Part shown: one piece after another, positions 1-5,437 of the stretch
Layout of the letters: the number at the start of each line of letters is the position of its first letter
Numbering within the stretch: the first letter of the stretch is position 1
Assembly: GCA_022701965.1 (NCBI GenBank)
Contig: JAKONL010000582.1
Span: forward strand, 1-5,437
From: Burkholderiaceae bacterium
GTDB taxonomy: Bacteria > Pseudomonadota > Gammaproteobacteria > Burkholderiales > Burkholderiaceae
Length of the DNA stretch: 5,437 nucleotides
Direction of reading: 5' to 3'
Notes under the pieces: model-generated
Seen by the model: the letters and a program-made list of their open reading frames with translations, nothing else
Database searches by the model: none
Told to the model about the DNA's origin: nothing
Position numbers and translations under genes: made by a program

Positions 1-2357
1 CCGCGCTGAGCCCGACGTCCGCGCAGGCGCAGGGCGCCGCGGCCGACAACGCCTGGATCGGCGCGCCGATCACGCTGCGGCGCACGCCGGCGCTGGCCGA
101 GATCATTCCACCAGCGCAACGCGCCCAGCGGCCGAATTTCGTCTCGGGCGACAGCATCAGCGGGCGCCCCGACCTCGAGACCGTGATCGAGGGCAACGCG
201 TCGGTGCGGCGCGGCGACACGATCATCACCGCCGACCGCCTCGAGTACTACCAGCCCGACGATCTCGCCAAGGCGAGCGGCAACGTCCGCGTGAACCAGG
301 CCGGCAACGTCTACGAAGGCCCGGAGCTCCAGCTGAAGCTCGAGACCTTCGAGGGTTTCTTCAACAACGTGCGCTACAGCTTCCTGCAGACCGGCGGCCA
401 CGGCGACGCCGAGCGCATCGATTTCGTCGACGCCAACGTGTCGGTCGCGCGGCGCGCCACCTACACCACCTGCAGGATCGAGGACTATCCCGGCTGGATG
501 CCCGCCTGGCTCCTGAGCGCGGCGACGCTCACGACCGACACCGAGGAGAACGTCGGCACCGCCACCGATGCGCGCATGACGTTCATGGGCGTGACCACGC
601 CGGCGTTCCCGTCGCTGAGCTTCCCGCTGAACAACCAGCGCAAGAGCGGCCTGCTGCCGCCGCTGTTCGGCGTCGACAGCGTCAACGGCATCGAGCTGCT
701 GCAGCCCTACTACTGGAACATCGCCCCCAACCGCGACGCGACGCTGTATCCGACGCTGATGAGCAAGCGCGGGATGAACGTCGGCGGCGAGTTCCGCTAC
801 GTGGAGAACGCCTACCGCGGCCAGCTGCGCCTGGACTACATGCCCAACGACAGCCTGCGCGACCGCGACCGCTGGGGCATCTGGACCAGCCACAACCAGA
901 ACTTCGATCCCAAGCCGTTCGGCCTCGACCGGCTGACCGGCACGCTGACGATCAACCGCGTGAGCGACAACGACTACTGGCGCGACTTCCAGCGCACGCC
1001 GACGTTCTCCTCGCGCCTGCTGCCCACCGAAGGGGCGCTCAACTGGGCCAAGAGCGACTGGAGCGGCTCGATCCGGGCACTGTCCTACCAGACGCTGCAG
1101 TACAGCCTCTCGCCGATCGTGCCGCCCTACGACCGGCTGCCGCAGATCAGCGCCACCAACACCAAGTACGACGTGGGCGGATTCGACGTCGTCACGACGC
1201 TCGACTACACCCGCTTCAGCGCCAGCCAGCTCTACGCGCCGTTCCTCAACGGCATCCGGCAGCCCGACGGCGAGCGCGCGTTCGGAAAAGTGCAGGTCAG
1301 CCGGCCCTTCATCACGCCGGCGAGCTTCGTGATCCCGAAGCTGATCCTGAATTCGACCGCCTACCAGTTCGATTCGCCGCTGACCAGCGGAGCGACGTCG
1401 GCCAACCGTACCCTCCCGACCTTCAGCCTCGACAGCGGCCTGGTCTTCGAGCGCAACACGAGCCTGTTCGGACGCGCGTTCCTGCAGACGCTGGAGCCGC
1501 GCGCGTTCTACGTGCGCACGCCCTACCGCGACCAGAGCAATCTGCCGGTCTACGACAGCGCGGCGAACGACTTCAACTTCGCGACCATCTACACCGAGAA
1601 CGCGTACTCGGGCAACGACCGCATCTCCGACAGCAACCTGCTCACGCTGGGCGTCAGCACGCGGCTGATCGACCCCGACAGCGGCGTCGAGGCGGCCCGC
1701 TTCGGCGTCGCGCAACGGCTGCGCTTCGCCGACCAGAAGGTGACCCTGCCGGGCGTCGCGCCCACGACCGACCGGCTGAGCGACGTGCTGCTGGGCGCCC
1801 AGATCAACTGGACGCCCAAGTGGAGCCTGGACACCACGATCCAGTACAACCCCGACACGCAGCGTTCCGAACGCACGACGGTCAGCACGCGCTACAACCC
1901 GGCGCCCTATCACAACCTGAATCTCGCATTCCGCTACCAGGCCGACACCACGCCTCTCACGTCCGACGGCAGCAAGTCGATCGACATGGGTTTCCAGTGG
2001 CCGCTCAACGACTTCTGGGGCGACAAGGGCAAGGTCCTGCCGGCCGGCAAGGGCGCGGGCGGCGGACGCTGGTACGCGGTGGGACGGCTCAACTACAGCC
2101 TCAAGGAGAGCCGGCTCACCGACGGCGTCATCGGCGTCGAGTACGACGGCTGCTGCTACATCGGCCGCATCGTGCTGGAACGTTTGACCACCGGCCAGGT
2201 CACAGCCAACACCCGGCTGATGTTCCAGCTCGAATTCGTCGGTTTCGCCAGCGTCGGCACGAGTCCGCTGCAGTCCCTCGCGCGCAACATCCAGCGCTAC
2301 CAGCCGCTGCGCCAGCCGAGCGGCGAGATGACCAGCCGCTTCGGCCAGTACGACTAG
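1..2357 (+). CDS. lptD: LPS-assembly protein LptD (5' end missing)
   Basis: LptD is the outer-membrane beta-barrel that, with lipoprotein LptE, inserts lipopolysaccharide into the outer leaflet. The frame is open from base 3 to the TAG at 2355-2357, giving 784 visible residues; the start lies left of the window. A GTG at 183 is internal, because family sequence continues upstream of it. The first visible residues (ALSPTSAQAQG) look like the end of a signal peptide. Visible residues about 46-150 form the OstA/LptA-like periplasmic domain (FVSGD, then alternating strands). The LptD signature follows: PSLSFPLNNQRKSG at about 203-216 and QPYYWNIAPNRDATLYPT at about 234-251, then the barrel to the C-terminus. 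Cysteines occur only at visible residue 157 (TTCRIEDYPGW) and as the adjacent pair 717-718 (YDGCCYIG), matching E. coli Cys173 and Cys724/725; no Cys31 counterpart is seen. The next gene encodes its likely folding chaperone, SurA. Family assignment is secure. Confidence 0.96.
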   Translation, partial: ALSPTSAQAQGAAADNAWIGAPITLRRTPALAEIIPPAQRAQRPNFVSGDSISGRPDLETVIEGNASVRRGDTIITADRLEYYQPDDLAKASGNVRVNQAGNVYEGPELQLKLETFEGFFNNVRYSFLQTGGHGDAERIDFVDANVSVARRATYTTCRIEDYPGWMPAWLLSAATLTTDTEENVGTATDARMTFMGVTTPAFPSLSFPLNNQRKSGLLPPLFGVDSVNGIELLQPYYWNIAPNRDATLYPTLMSKRGMNVGGEFRYVENAYRGQLRLDYMPNDSLRDRDRWGIWTSHNQNFDPKPFGLDRLTGTLTINRVSDNDYWRDFQRTPTFSSRLLPTEGALNWAKSDWSGSIRALSYQTLQYSLSPIVPPYDRLPQISATNTKYDVGGFDVVTTLDYTRFSASQLYAPFLNGIRQPDGERAFGKVQVSRPFITPASFVIPKLILNSTAYQFDSPLTSGATSANRTLPTFSLDSGLVFERNTSLFGRAFLQTLEPRAFYVRTPYRDQSNLPVYDSAANDFNFATIYTENAYSGNDRISDSNLLTLGVSTRLIDPDSGVEAARFGVAQRLRFADQKVTLPGVAPTTDRLSDVLLGAQINWTPKWSLDTTIQYNPDTQRSERTTVSTRYNPAPYHNLNLAFRYQADTTPLTSDGSKSIDMGFQWPLNDFWGDKGKVLPAGKGAGGGRWYAVGRLNYSLKESRLTDGVIGVEYDGCCYIGRIVLERLTTGQVTANTRLMFQLEFVGFASVGTSPLQSLARNIQRYQPLRQPSGEMTSRFGQYD

Positions 2358-2392
2358 AGACGAGACCCATCCCGGTCCTCGCGCACTTCGAT

Positions 2393-3799
2393 ATGAAAAA
2401 ACTTCGCTCCGTCCTGTTCCCCGCCGCCGTCGCCGCCGCTGCGCTGCTCGCCACTGGCGCCCACGCGCAGGGCCTGGGTATGCGCCCGTCGGGTGGCGGC
2501 GGCATCACGGACATCATGCGGCAGGGCGTCACGCCGACCATTCCCCGCGTCGAGGCGCCGCCGCCGCCCACCGGGCAGCGTGCCGCCGAATACATCGTCG
2601 CGCTGGTCAATTCCGAGCCGATCACCAACACCGAGGTGCAGTCGCGCGTCGAACGCGTCATGCGCGAGAGCGCCGAGGCCCAGCGCATGCCGCGCTCCGA
2701 ACTCACGCGGCTGGTGCTCGAACGGGTGATCTCCGAACGCGCGCAGCTGCAGCTCGCCAAGGAGAACGGCATCAAGATCGACGACATCGCCGTCGACCAG
2801 GCCGAGGAGACCGTGGCGCGCCAGAACCAGATCGGCGTGGCCGAGCTGCGTCGCCGCCTCGGCGCCGAGGGCATCTCGCAGTCGGAGTTCCGCACCGACC
2901 TGCGCAACCAGCTCACGCTGACCCGCCTGCGCGAGCGCGAGGTCAACGGGCGCGTGAAGATCAGCGACGTCGAGGTCGACCAGTTCCTGCAGGAGCAGCG
3001 CAGCGTCGCCAAGCCGCAGGAGATCAACCTGGCGCAGGTGCTCGTGCTCGTGCCCGAGAACGCGACCGAGCCGCAGATCGCGACGCTGCAGCAGAAGGCC
3101 CAGGCGATCGTCGTCCGCGCCCGTGCCGGCGAGGATTTCGCCAAGCTCGCGCGCGAGCTGTCCGATGCGCCCGACCGCGCGAGCGGCGGCGTGCTCGGCC
3201 TGCGCCCTGCCAACCGGTATCCGGCGCTGTTCCTCGACGCGACGCAGGGCACCGCGGTCGACGGCATCGTCGGCCCGGTTCGCTCGCCCGCCGGTTTCCA
3301 CATCCTGAAGGTGCTGGCGCGGTCGCAGCAGGGCGGCGTGGCCCAGGGCACGGTGACGCAGACGCAGGTGCGCCACATCCTGCTGCGCACCGACGCGACG
3401 CGCAGCACCGCGCAGGCGATCTCGCAGCTCGCGGAGTTCAAGCGCCGCCTGCAGGCCGGCACGGCCGATTTCGCGGGGCTGGCACGCGACAACTCGCAGG
3501 ACGGCAGCGCCAAGGACGGCGGCGAGCTCGGCTGGTCGCGTCCCGGCCAGTTCGTGCCCGAGTTCGAGGAGGTCGTCGAGCGGCTCGCGCCGGGGCAGGT
3601 CAGCGATCCGGTCGTCACGCGCTTCGGCGTGCACCTGATCGAGGTCGAAGGCCGCCGCGAGGCGCCGCTGACCCAGGCCGAGACGCGCGAGGCGGGACGC
3701 AACGCGCTGCGCGAGAAGAAGACCGACGAGGCGTTCGAGACCTGGGCGCAGGAGGTGCGCGCCCGCGCGTACGTGGAGTTCCGCGAGACGCCGCAATAG
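2393..3799 (+). CDS. surA: Periplasmic chaperone and peptidyl-prolyl isomerase SurA
   Basis: SurA binds unfolded outer-membrane proteins, including LptD in E. coli, and carries them across the periplasm. I chose the ATG at 2393 because it starts a standard signal peptide: MKK, a hydrophobic core, and AHA at residues 23-25 with likely cleavage before Gln26. The open frame extends further upstream, but that part overlaps lptD and is not SurA-like. The protein is 468 residues against 428 in E. coli; the excess is mostly a Gly/Pro-rich linker at about 26-62 (PPPPTG at 56-61). Next come the SurA N-terminal chaperone domain (about 65-200), parvulin domain 1 (about 210-310), parvulin domain 2 (about 322-422) and a C-terminal helix. 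Domain 2 keeps the parvulin landmarks VRHILL (His328), GGELGW (377-381) and FGVHLIEV (His414). Domain 1 has Gln215 at the first His position (LAQVLV) but keeps GFHILKV (His303). No clear Shine-Dalgarno is visible in the 35-base gap after lptD. Confidence 0.95.
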   Translation: MKKLRSVLFPAAVAAAALLATGAHAQGLGMRPSGGGGITDIMRQGVTPTIPRVEAPPPPTGQRAAEYIVALVNSEPITNTEVQSRVERVMRESAEAQRMPRSELTRLVLERVISERAQLQLAKENGIKIDDIAVDQAEETVARQNQIGVAELRRRLGAEGISQSEFRTDLRNQLTLTRLREREVNGRVKISDVEVDQFLQEQRSVAKPQEINLAQVLVLVPENATEPQIATLQQKAQAIVVRARAGEDFAKLARELSDAPDRASGGVLGLRPANRYPALFLDATQGTAVDGIVGPVRSPAGFHILKVLARSQQGGVAQGTVTQTQVRHILLRTDATRSTAQAISQLAEFKRRLQAGTADFAGLARDNSQDGSAKDGGELGWSRPGQFVPEFEEVVERLAPGQVSDPVVTRFGVHLIEVEGRREAPLTQAETREAGRNALREKKTDEAFETWAQEVRARAYVEFRETPQ

Positions 3800-4600
3800 A
3801 TGACCCGGCACATCGCGCGCAAGCGCTTCGGACAGCACTTCCTCTCGGACGGCGGGATCATCGACGCGATCGTCGATGCGATCTCGCCGCAGCCGGGCGA
3901 CGCGATGGTCGAGATCGGGCCCGGACTCGCGGCGCTGACCCAGCCGCTGGTCGAGCGCCTGGGCCGGCTGACGGTGATCGAACTCGACCGCGATCTGGCA
4001 CAGCGGTTGCGCGGGCACGGCCAGCTCGACGTGATCGAGTCGGATGTGCTGAGGGTTGATTTCGCGGAACTGGCCGCGCGCCTCGGCCGGTCCGCCTCGC
4101 CGGACGGCCCGGCGAAGGCGCTGCGGGTGGTCGGCAACCTGCCCTACAACATCTCGACGCCGATCCTGTTCCACCTGCTCGGCAACGCATCGCTGGTGGC
4201 GGACCAGCACTTCATGCTGCAGAAGGAAGTGATCGACCGCATGGTGGCGCGTCCGGCCACGTCCGACTACAGCCGGCTCAGCGTGATGCTGCAGTGGCGC
4301 TACGAGATGGAGAACATCCTCTTCGTGCCGCCCGAGAGCTTCGACCCGCCGCCACGCGTCGACAGCGCCGTGGTGCGCATGGTGCCGCTGGCGCAGCCGC
4401 CGGACGTCGACCCGAAGCGCCTTGGCGAAATCGTGCAGGTCGCGTTCAGCCAGCGCCGCAAGATCCTGCGGCACACGCTGGGCAGGTGGCTGGAGCTCCA
4501 CGGCTTCTCAGGTACCTTCGACGTGCAGCGCCGGGCCGAGGAGGTGCCGGTGGCCGAGTACGTGGCACTCGCGCAGGCGGTGCCGCCGGAGCTCGAATGA
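3800..4600 (+). CDS. rsmA: 16S rRNA (adenine(1518)-N6/adenine(1519)-N6)-dimethyltransferase RsmA/KsgA
   Basis: RsmA uses S-adenosylmethionine to dimethylate two adjacent adenines in the 3' terminal hairpin of 16S rRNA, a late 30S maturation step; its loss gives kasugamycin resistance in E. coli. The protein is 266 residues, close to the 273 of E. coli KsgA. Visible motifs are FGQHFL (10-15), SAM-binding motif [11 protein letters not shown] (38-47), the acidic ribose-binding segment VIELDRDL (59-66), catalytic motif IV NLPYNIS (113-119), KEVIDRMVA (142-150), the family segment [12 protein letters not shown] (181-192) and the C-terminal [13 protein letters not shown] (215-227). The segment just before motif IV (about 96-106, [11 protein letters not shown]) is longer than in E. 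coli. The ATG abuts the surA stop (TAGATG) with no spacer and no good ribosome binding site nearby, so translational coupling to surA is likely. A terminator-like hairpin begins 21 bases after the stop, making this the last gene of its unit. Confidence 0.97.
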   Translation: MTRHIARKRFGQHFLSDGGIIDAIVDAISPQPGDAMVEIGPGLAALTQPLVERLGRLTVIELDRDLAQRLRGHGQLDVIESDVLRVDFAELAARLGRSASPDGPAKALRVVGNLPYNISTPILFHLLGNASLVADQHFMLQKEVIDRMVARPATSDYSRLSVMLQWRYEMENILFVPPESFDPPPRVDSAVVRMVPLAQPPDVDPKRLGEIVQVAFSQRRKILRHTLGRWLELHGFSGTFDVQRRAEEVPVAEYVALAQAVPPELE

Positions 4601-4608
4601 AAGAGCCT

Positions 4609-4622
4609 GCCGATCGATCGGC
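4609..4622. repeat. 14-bp perfect palindrome before the terminator
   Basis: GCCGATCGATCGGC reads the same on both strands. It lies in the short spacer between the rsmA stop and the terminator hairpin and shares its last base with the hairpin stem. It carries two GATC sites (Dam-type motif). No function is evident. It could be a protein-binding site, part of an extended terminator fold, or chance in GC-rich DNA. Confidence 0.5.
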
Positions 4623-4658
4623 CATGAAAAAGCCCGTCGTCGACGGGCTTTTTCATGG
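4622..4658. terminator. Bidirectional intrinsic terminator between convergent units
   Basis: This is a perfect inverted repeat with a 17-bp stem (4622-4638 with 4642-4658) and a 3-base GTC loop. The core is GCCCGTC/GACGGGC, flanked by A5 on the left and T5 on the right, so either strand yields a GC-rich stem followed by a U-run. That symmetry fits a shared terminator. On the plus strand it closes the lptD-surA-rsmA unit, 21 bases after the rsmA stop; on the minus strand it closes the nuclease/barstar-side unit, 35 bases past the stop at 4694. The T-run is short (five) and followed by CATGG, so strength is uncertain. Confidence 0.88.
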
Positions 4659-4693
4659 ATGGAGCGCTCGCGGCGCTCGACCGGGCGGGCCGA

Positions 4694-4912
4694 TCAGGCG
4701 GCGCTGAGCCAGTAGCTCGAATTGAAGGGGCTGCTCATGCGCAGCGCCAGAGGCGACACGTCGACCAGTTTGTCGGTCGGCATCTTCTCCGCGGTCGGGT
4801 CGATGGCCGGAACCTCGATACCCAGGGTGGGCAAATTGTTGCCCGAAGCCTCGTTCGCCCGTTCTGCTTGGCTGGTGTTTGCAGAACGGGCTACAGAAAA
4901 GAATAGAAGCAC
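4694..4912 (-). CDS. Unrecognised small reading frame or 3' gene remnant
   Basis: I do not recognise this product. The frame ends with TGA at 4694-4696, and the first available start is a GTG at 4912, giving 72 residues and overlapping the end of barstar by 22 bases. From about 4850 leftwards the codons look genuinely coding, with GC-rich third positions, covering NNLPTLGIEVPAIDP, EKMPTDKLVDVSPLALRM and a C-terminal SSYWLSAA. The first 20 or so codons do not (CTT CTA TTC TTT TCT GTA), and they run through the arms of an inverted repeat at 4857-4891. There is no ATG before Met44 and no convincing ribosome binding site. It is therefore either a small protein with an unusual start or the surviving 3' end of a larger gene whose front was lost. 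There is no signal peptide, membrane helix or known motif that I can defend. Confidence 0.4.
   Translation of the reverse strand: MLLFFSVARSANTSQAERANEASGNNLPTLGIEVPAIDPTAEKMPTDKLVDVSPLALRMSSPFNSSYWLSAA
4857..4891. repeat. 11-bp inverted repeat directly after the barstar stop
   Basis: The arms GCCCGTTCTGC (4857-4867) and GCAGAACGGGC (4881-4891) are perfectly complementary around a 13-base loop. Read on the minus strand, the hairpin begins on the final G of the barstar TAG stop codon (4891-4893). It has no downstream U-run on the minus strand, so it is not a standard intrinsic terminator. It could be an mRNA 3' stabilising or attenuating hairpin, a weak terminator, or a recombination scar, since recognisable coding sequence resumes just to its left. 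Confidence 0.6.
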
Positions 4913-5379
4913 CGGAACGGTATCTTCCGGTCCCCCCAGTAATCAGAAGCGTCGCGGAAGATGTCGAGCAACTGCTCGCGCGCCTCCTTGTCGAACTTGC
5001 CGTTGGCCGGGATCTGCTCGAGCACGACGATGAAGCCGGGCTGCGGGCCCGATTTGTGCAGCGGGTCGGTCATGCAGTCGTAGAGCGCGTCGCAGTTCTT
5101 GCCGAAATGCGCCGGAAAGGTGAATTGCTGTGCGATGAGGTCGAGCACGTCCTGCTTGGTCTGGGCATTGGCCAGATTCGCATACAGAAAATGCTGCCCC
5201 GCCGATTGCGCCGCTTCCTGCAGATCGCTCACGCGGAAAGCGCGAATCGACTGCACGATATTGGGGCGCACGGCACGAAGGGATAAGGTCATCTCCGCTG
5301 GTCTTTCCATGTTTGTCGTCATCATCTTTTCTGCGGGGCGCGAGGTTGCGCCGTTCCGATCGTCGAATTCAAAGCTCAC
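4891..5379 (-). CDS. Barstar-family ribonuclease inhibitor
   Basis: Barstar binds barnase-type ribonucleases one-to-one and plugs the active site, protecting the producing cell's cytoplasm. The 162-residue frame contains the family core from about residue 45 to the end. The key segment is HFGKNCDALYDC (91-102), matching YYGENLDALWDC of Bacillus barstar, where Asp35 and Asp39 contact the nuclease; their counterparts here are Asp97 and Asp101. Next come a hydrophobic strand (FIVVLEQ, 116-122), a helix (ARE to FRDAS, 133-145) and a C-terminal strand (IPFRCFYSFL). The start is uncertain. The outermost GTG at 5379 overlaps the upstream nuclease stop as GTGA, which suggests translational coupling. 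In-frame ATGs at 5325, 5322, 5310 and 5292 would remove 18-29 poorly conserved-looking residues, and none has a strong ribosome binding site. Codons are less GC-biased at both ends than in lptD-surA-rsmA. The gene converges on rsmA. Confidence 0.9.
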   Translation of the reverse strand: MSFEFDDRNGATSRPAEKMMTTNMERPAEMTLSLRAVRPNIVQSIRAFRVSDLQEAAQSAGQHFLYANLANAQTKQDVLDLIAQQFTFPAHFGKNCDALYDCMTDPLHKSGPQPGFIVVLEQIPANGKFDKEAREQLLDIFRDASDYWGDRKIPFRCFYSFL

Positions 5380-5437
5380 GGCGCGATGCGCCTGAAGCTC
5401 GCGTAGTGATCCGCGGTGTACCAGCAGGCCGCGACAG
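5376..5437 (-). CDS. Barnase/RNase N1-type ribonuclease, C-terminal end only
   Basis: Only the last 19 codons and the TGA (5376-5378) are inside the window; the gene begins beyond the right edge. The visible C-terminus is VAACWYTADHYASFRRIAP. Its TADHYASFRRI stretch matches the end of barnase (TTDHYQTFTKI), where His102 in the Asp-His-Tyr triplet is the general acid in RNA cleavage; here that His is encoded at 5406-5408. The general base Glu and catalytic Arg expected upstream are out of view, as is any secretion signal. The barstar gene follows immediately, and its outermost start overlaps this stop, the usual nuclease-then-inhibitor order. The identification rests on a short tail, but the neighbour makes it strong. 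Whether the nuclease is secreted, intact, or fused to a larger toxin cannot be judged here. Confidence 0.82.
   Translation of the reverse strand, partial: VAACWYTADHYASFRRIAP

Noticed and set aside
183..185. GTG as the start of lptD
   Set aside because: The frame is open to the window edge, and the 60 codons before it include the start of the OstA-like domain and a signal-peptide-like end.
1820..2392. In-frame upstream extension of surA giving a 659-residue protein
   Set aside because: The extension overlaps lptD in another frame, is rich in His/Arg/Pro, and lies ahead of a textbook signal peptide starting at 2393.
3837..3949. Altered SAM motif I in RsmA (Gly to Ala in GPGLAALT)
   Set aside because: The GxG core and the other motifs are intact, so this looks like a normal lineage variant rather than a defect.
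2200..4501. Very long open frames on the minus strand opposite lptD, surA and rsmA (645 and 715 codons)
   Set aside because: They lie opposite well-recognised genes, are rich in Arg/Ala/Ser or Arg/Leu/Ala/His, and contain no family motif. GC-rich third positions commonly keep antisense frames open.
4829..4844. Small inverted repeat GGGCAA-ATTG-TTGCCC
   Set aside because: The 6-bp stem lies in the coding-looking part of the small minus-strand frame and has no U-run; it is easily expected by chance in GC-rich DNA.
4857..4891. Integron attC-like recombination site
   Set aside because: The arms do not contain the paired core-site consensus (RYYYAAC and GTTRRRY in the required places), and there is no integrase or cassette array.
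4294..5286. Several overlapping plus-strand open frames over the rsmA end and the barstar region
   Set aside because: They are shadows of rsmA or of the minus-strand barstar frame, with no recognisable domains and implausible composition.

Overview
The window is GC-rich (about two-thirds G+C by eye) with strongly GC-biased third codon positions. It carries the outer-membrane biogenesis block lptD-surA-rsmA on the plus strand. Gene order, protein sequences and composition suggest a betaproteobacterium, probably Burkholderiales. That placement is inference; there is no rRNA or other direct taxonomic marker.

Layout: positions 1-2357 hold the 3' part of lptD, whose reading frame is open to the left edge, so the start lies outside. 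After a 35-base gap comes a complete surA (2393-3799). rsmA/ksgA (3800-4600) follows with no gap: its ATG directly abuts the surA stop. A perfect 17-bp-stem hairpin with A5/T5 tracts (4622-4658) follows and looks like a bidirectional terminator between convergent units. A 14-bp palindrome sits just before it.

To the right everything real is on the minus strand. Reading leftwards from the edge: the last 19 codons of a barnase-type ribonuclease (5376-5437, with the catalytic Asp-His-Tyr triplet visible), then a barstar-family inhibitor (4891-5379) whose outermost possible GTG start overlaps the nuclease stop. A long inverted repeat begins on the last base of the barstar stop codon. A short unrecognised coding stretch or gene remnant ends at 4694. 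The stretch 4601-4890 therefore holds only the palindrome, the terminator, the small reading frame and the hairpin.

How the genes fit together: LptD is the outer-membrane LPS translocon barrel, SurA is the periplasmic chaperone known in E. coli to deliver and fold LptD and other porins, and RsmA is the 16S rRNA adenine dimethyltransferase that commonly travels with them. The barnase/barstar pair is an independent nuclease-immunity module facing this housekeeping operon. I see no CRISPR array, transposase, tRNA or rRNA, and no evidence of a wholly new system. The points most worth a second look are the nuclease/inhibitor module, the remnant beside it, and the absence of pdxA between surA and rsmA.
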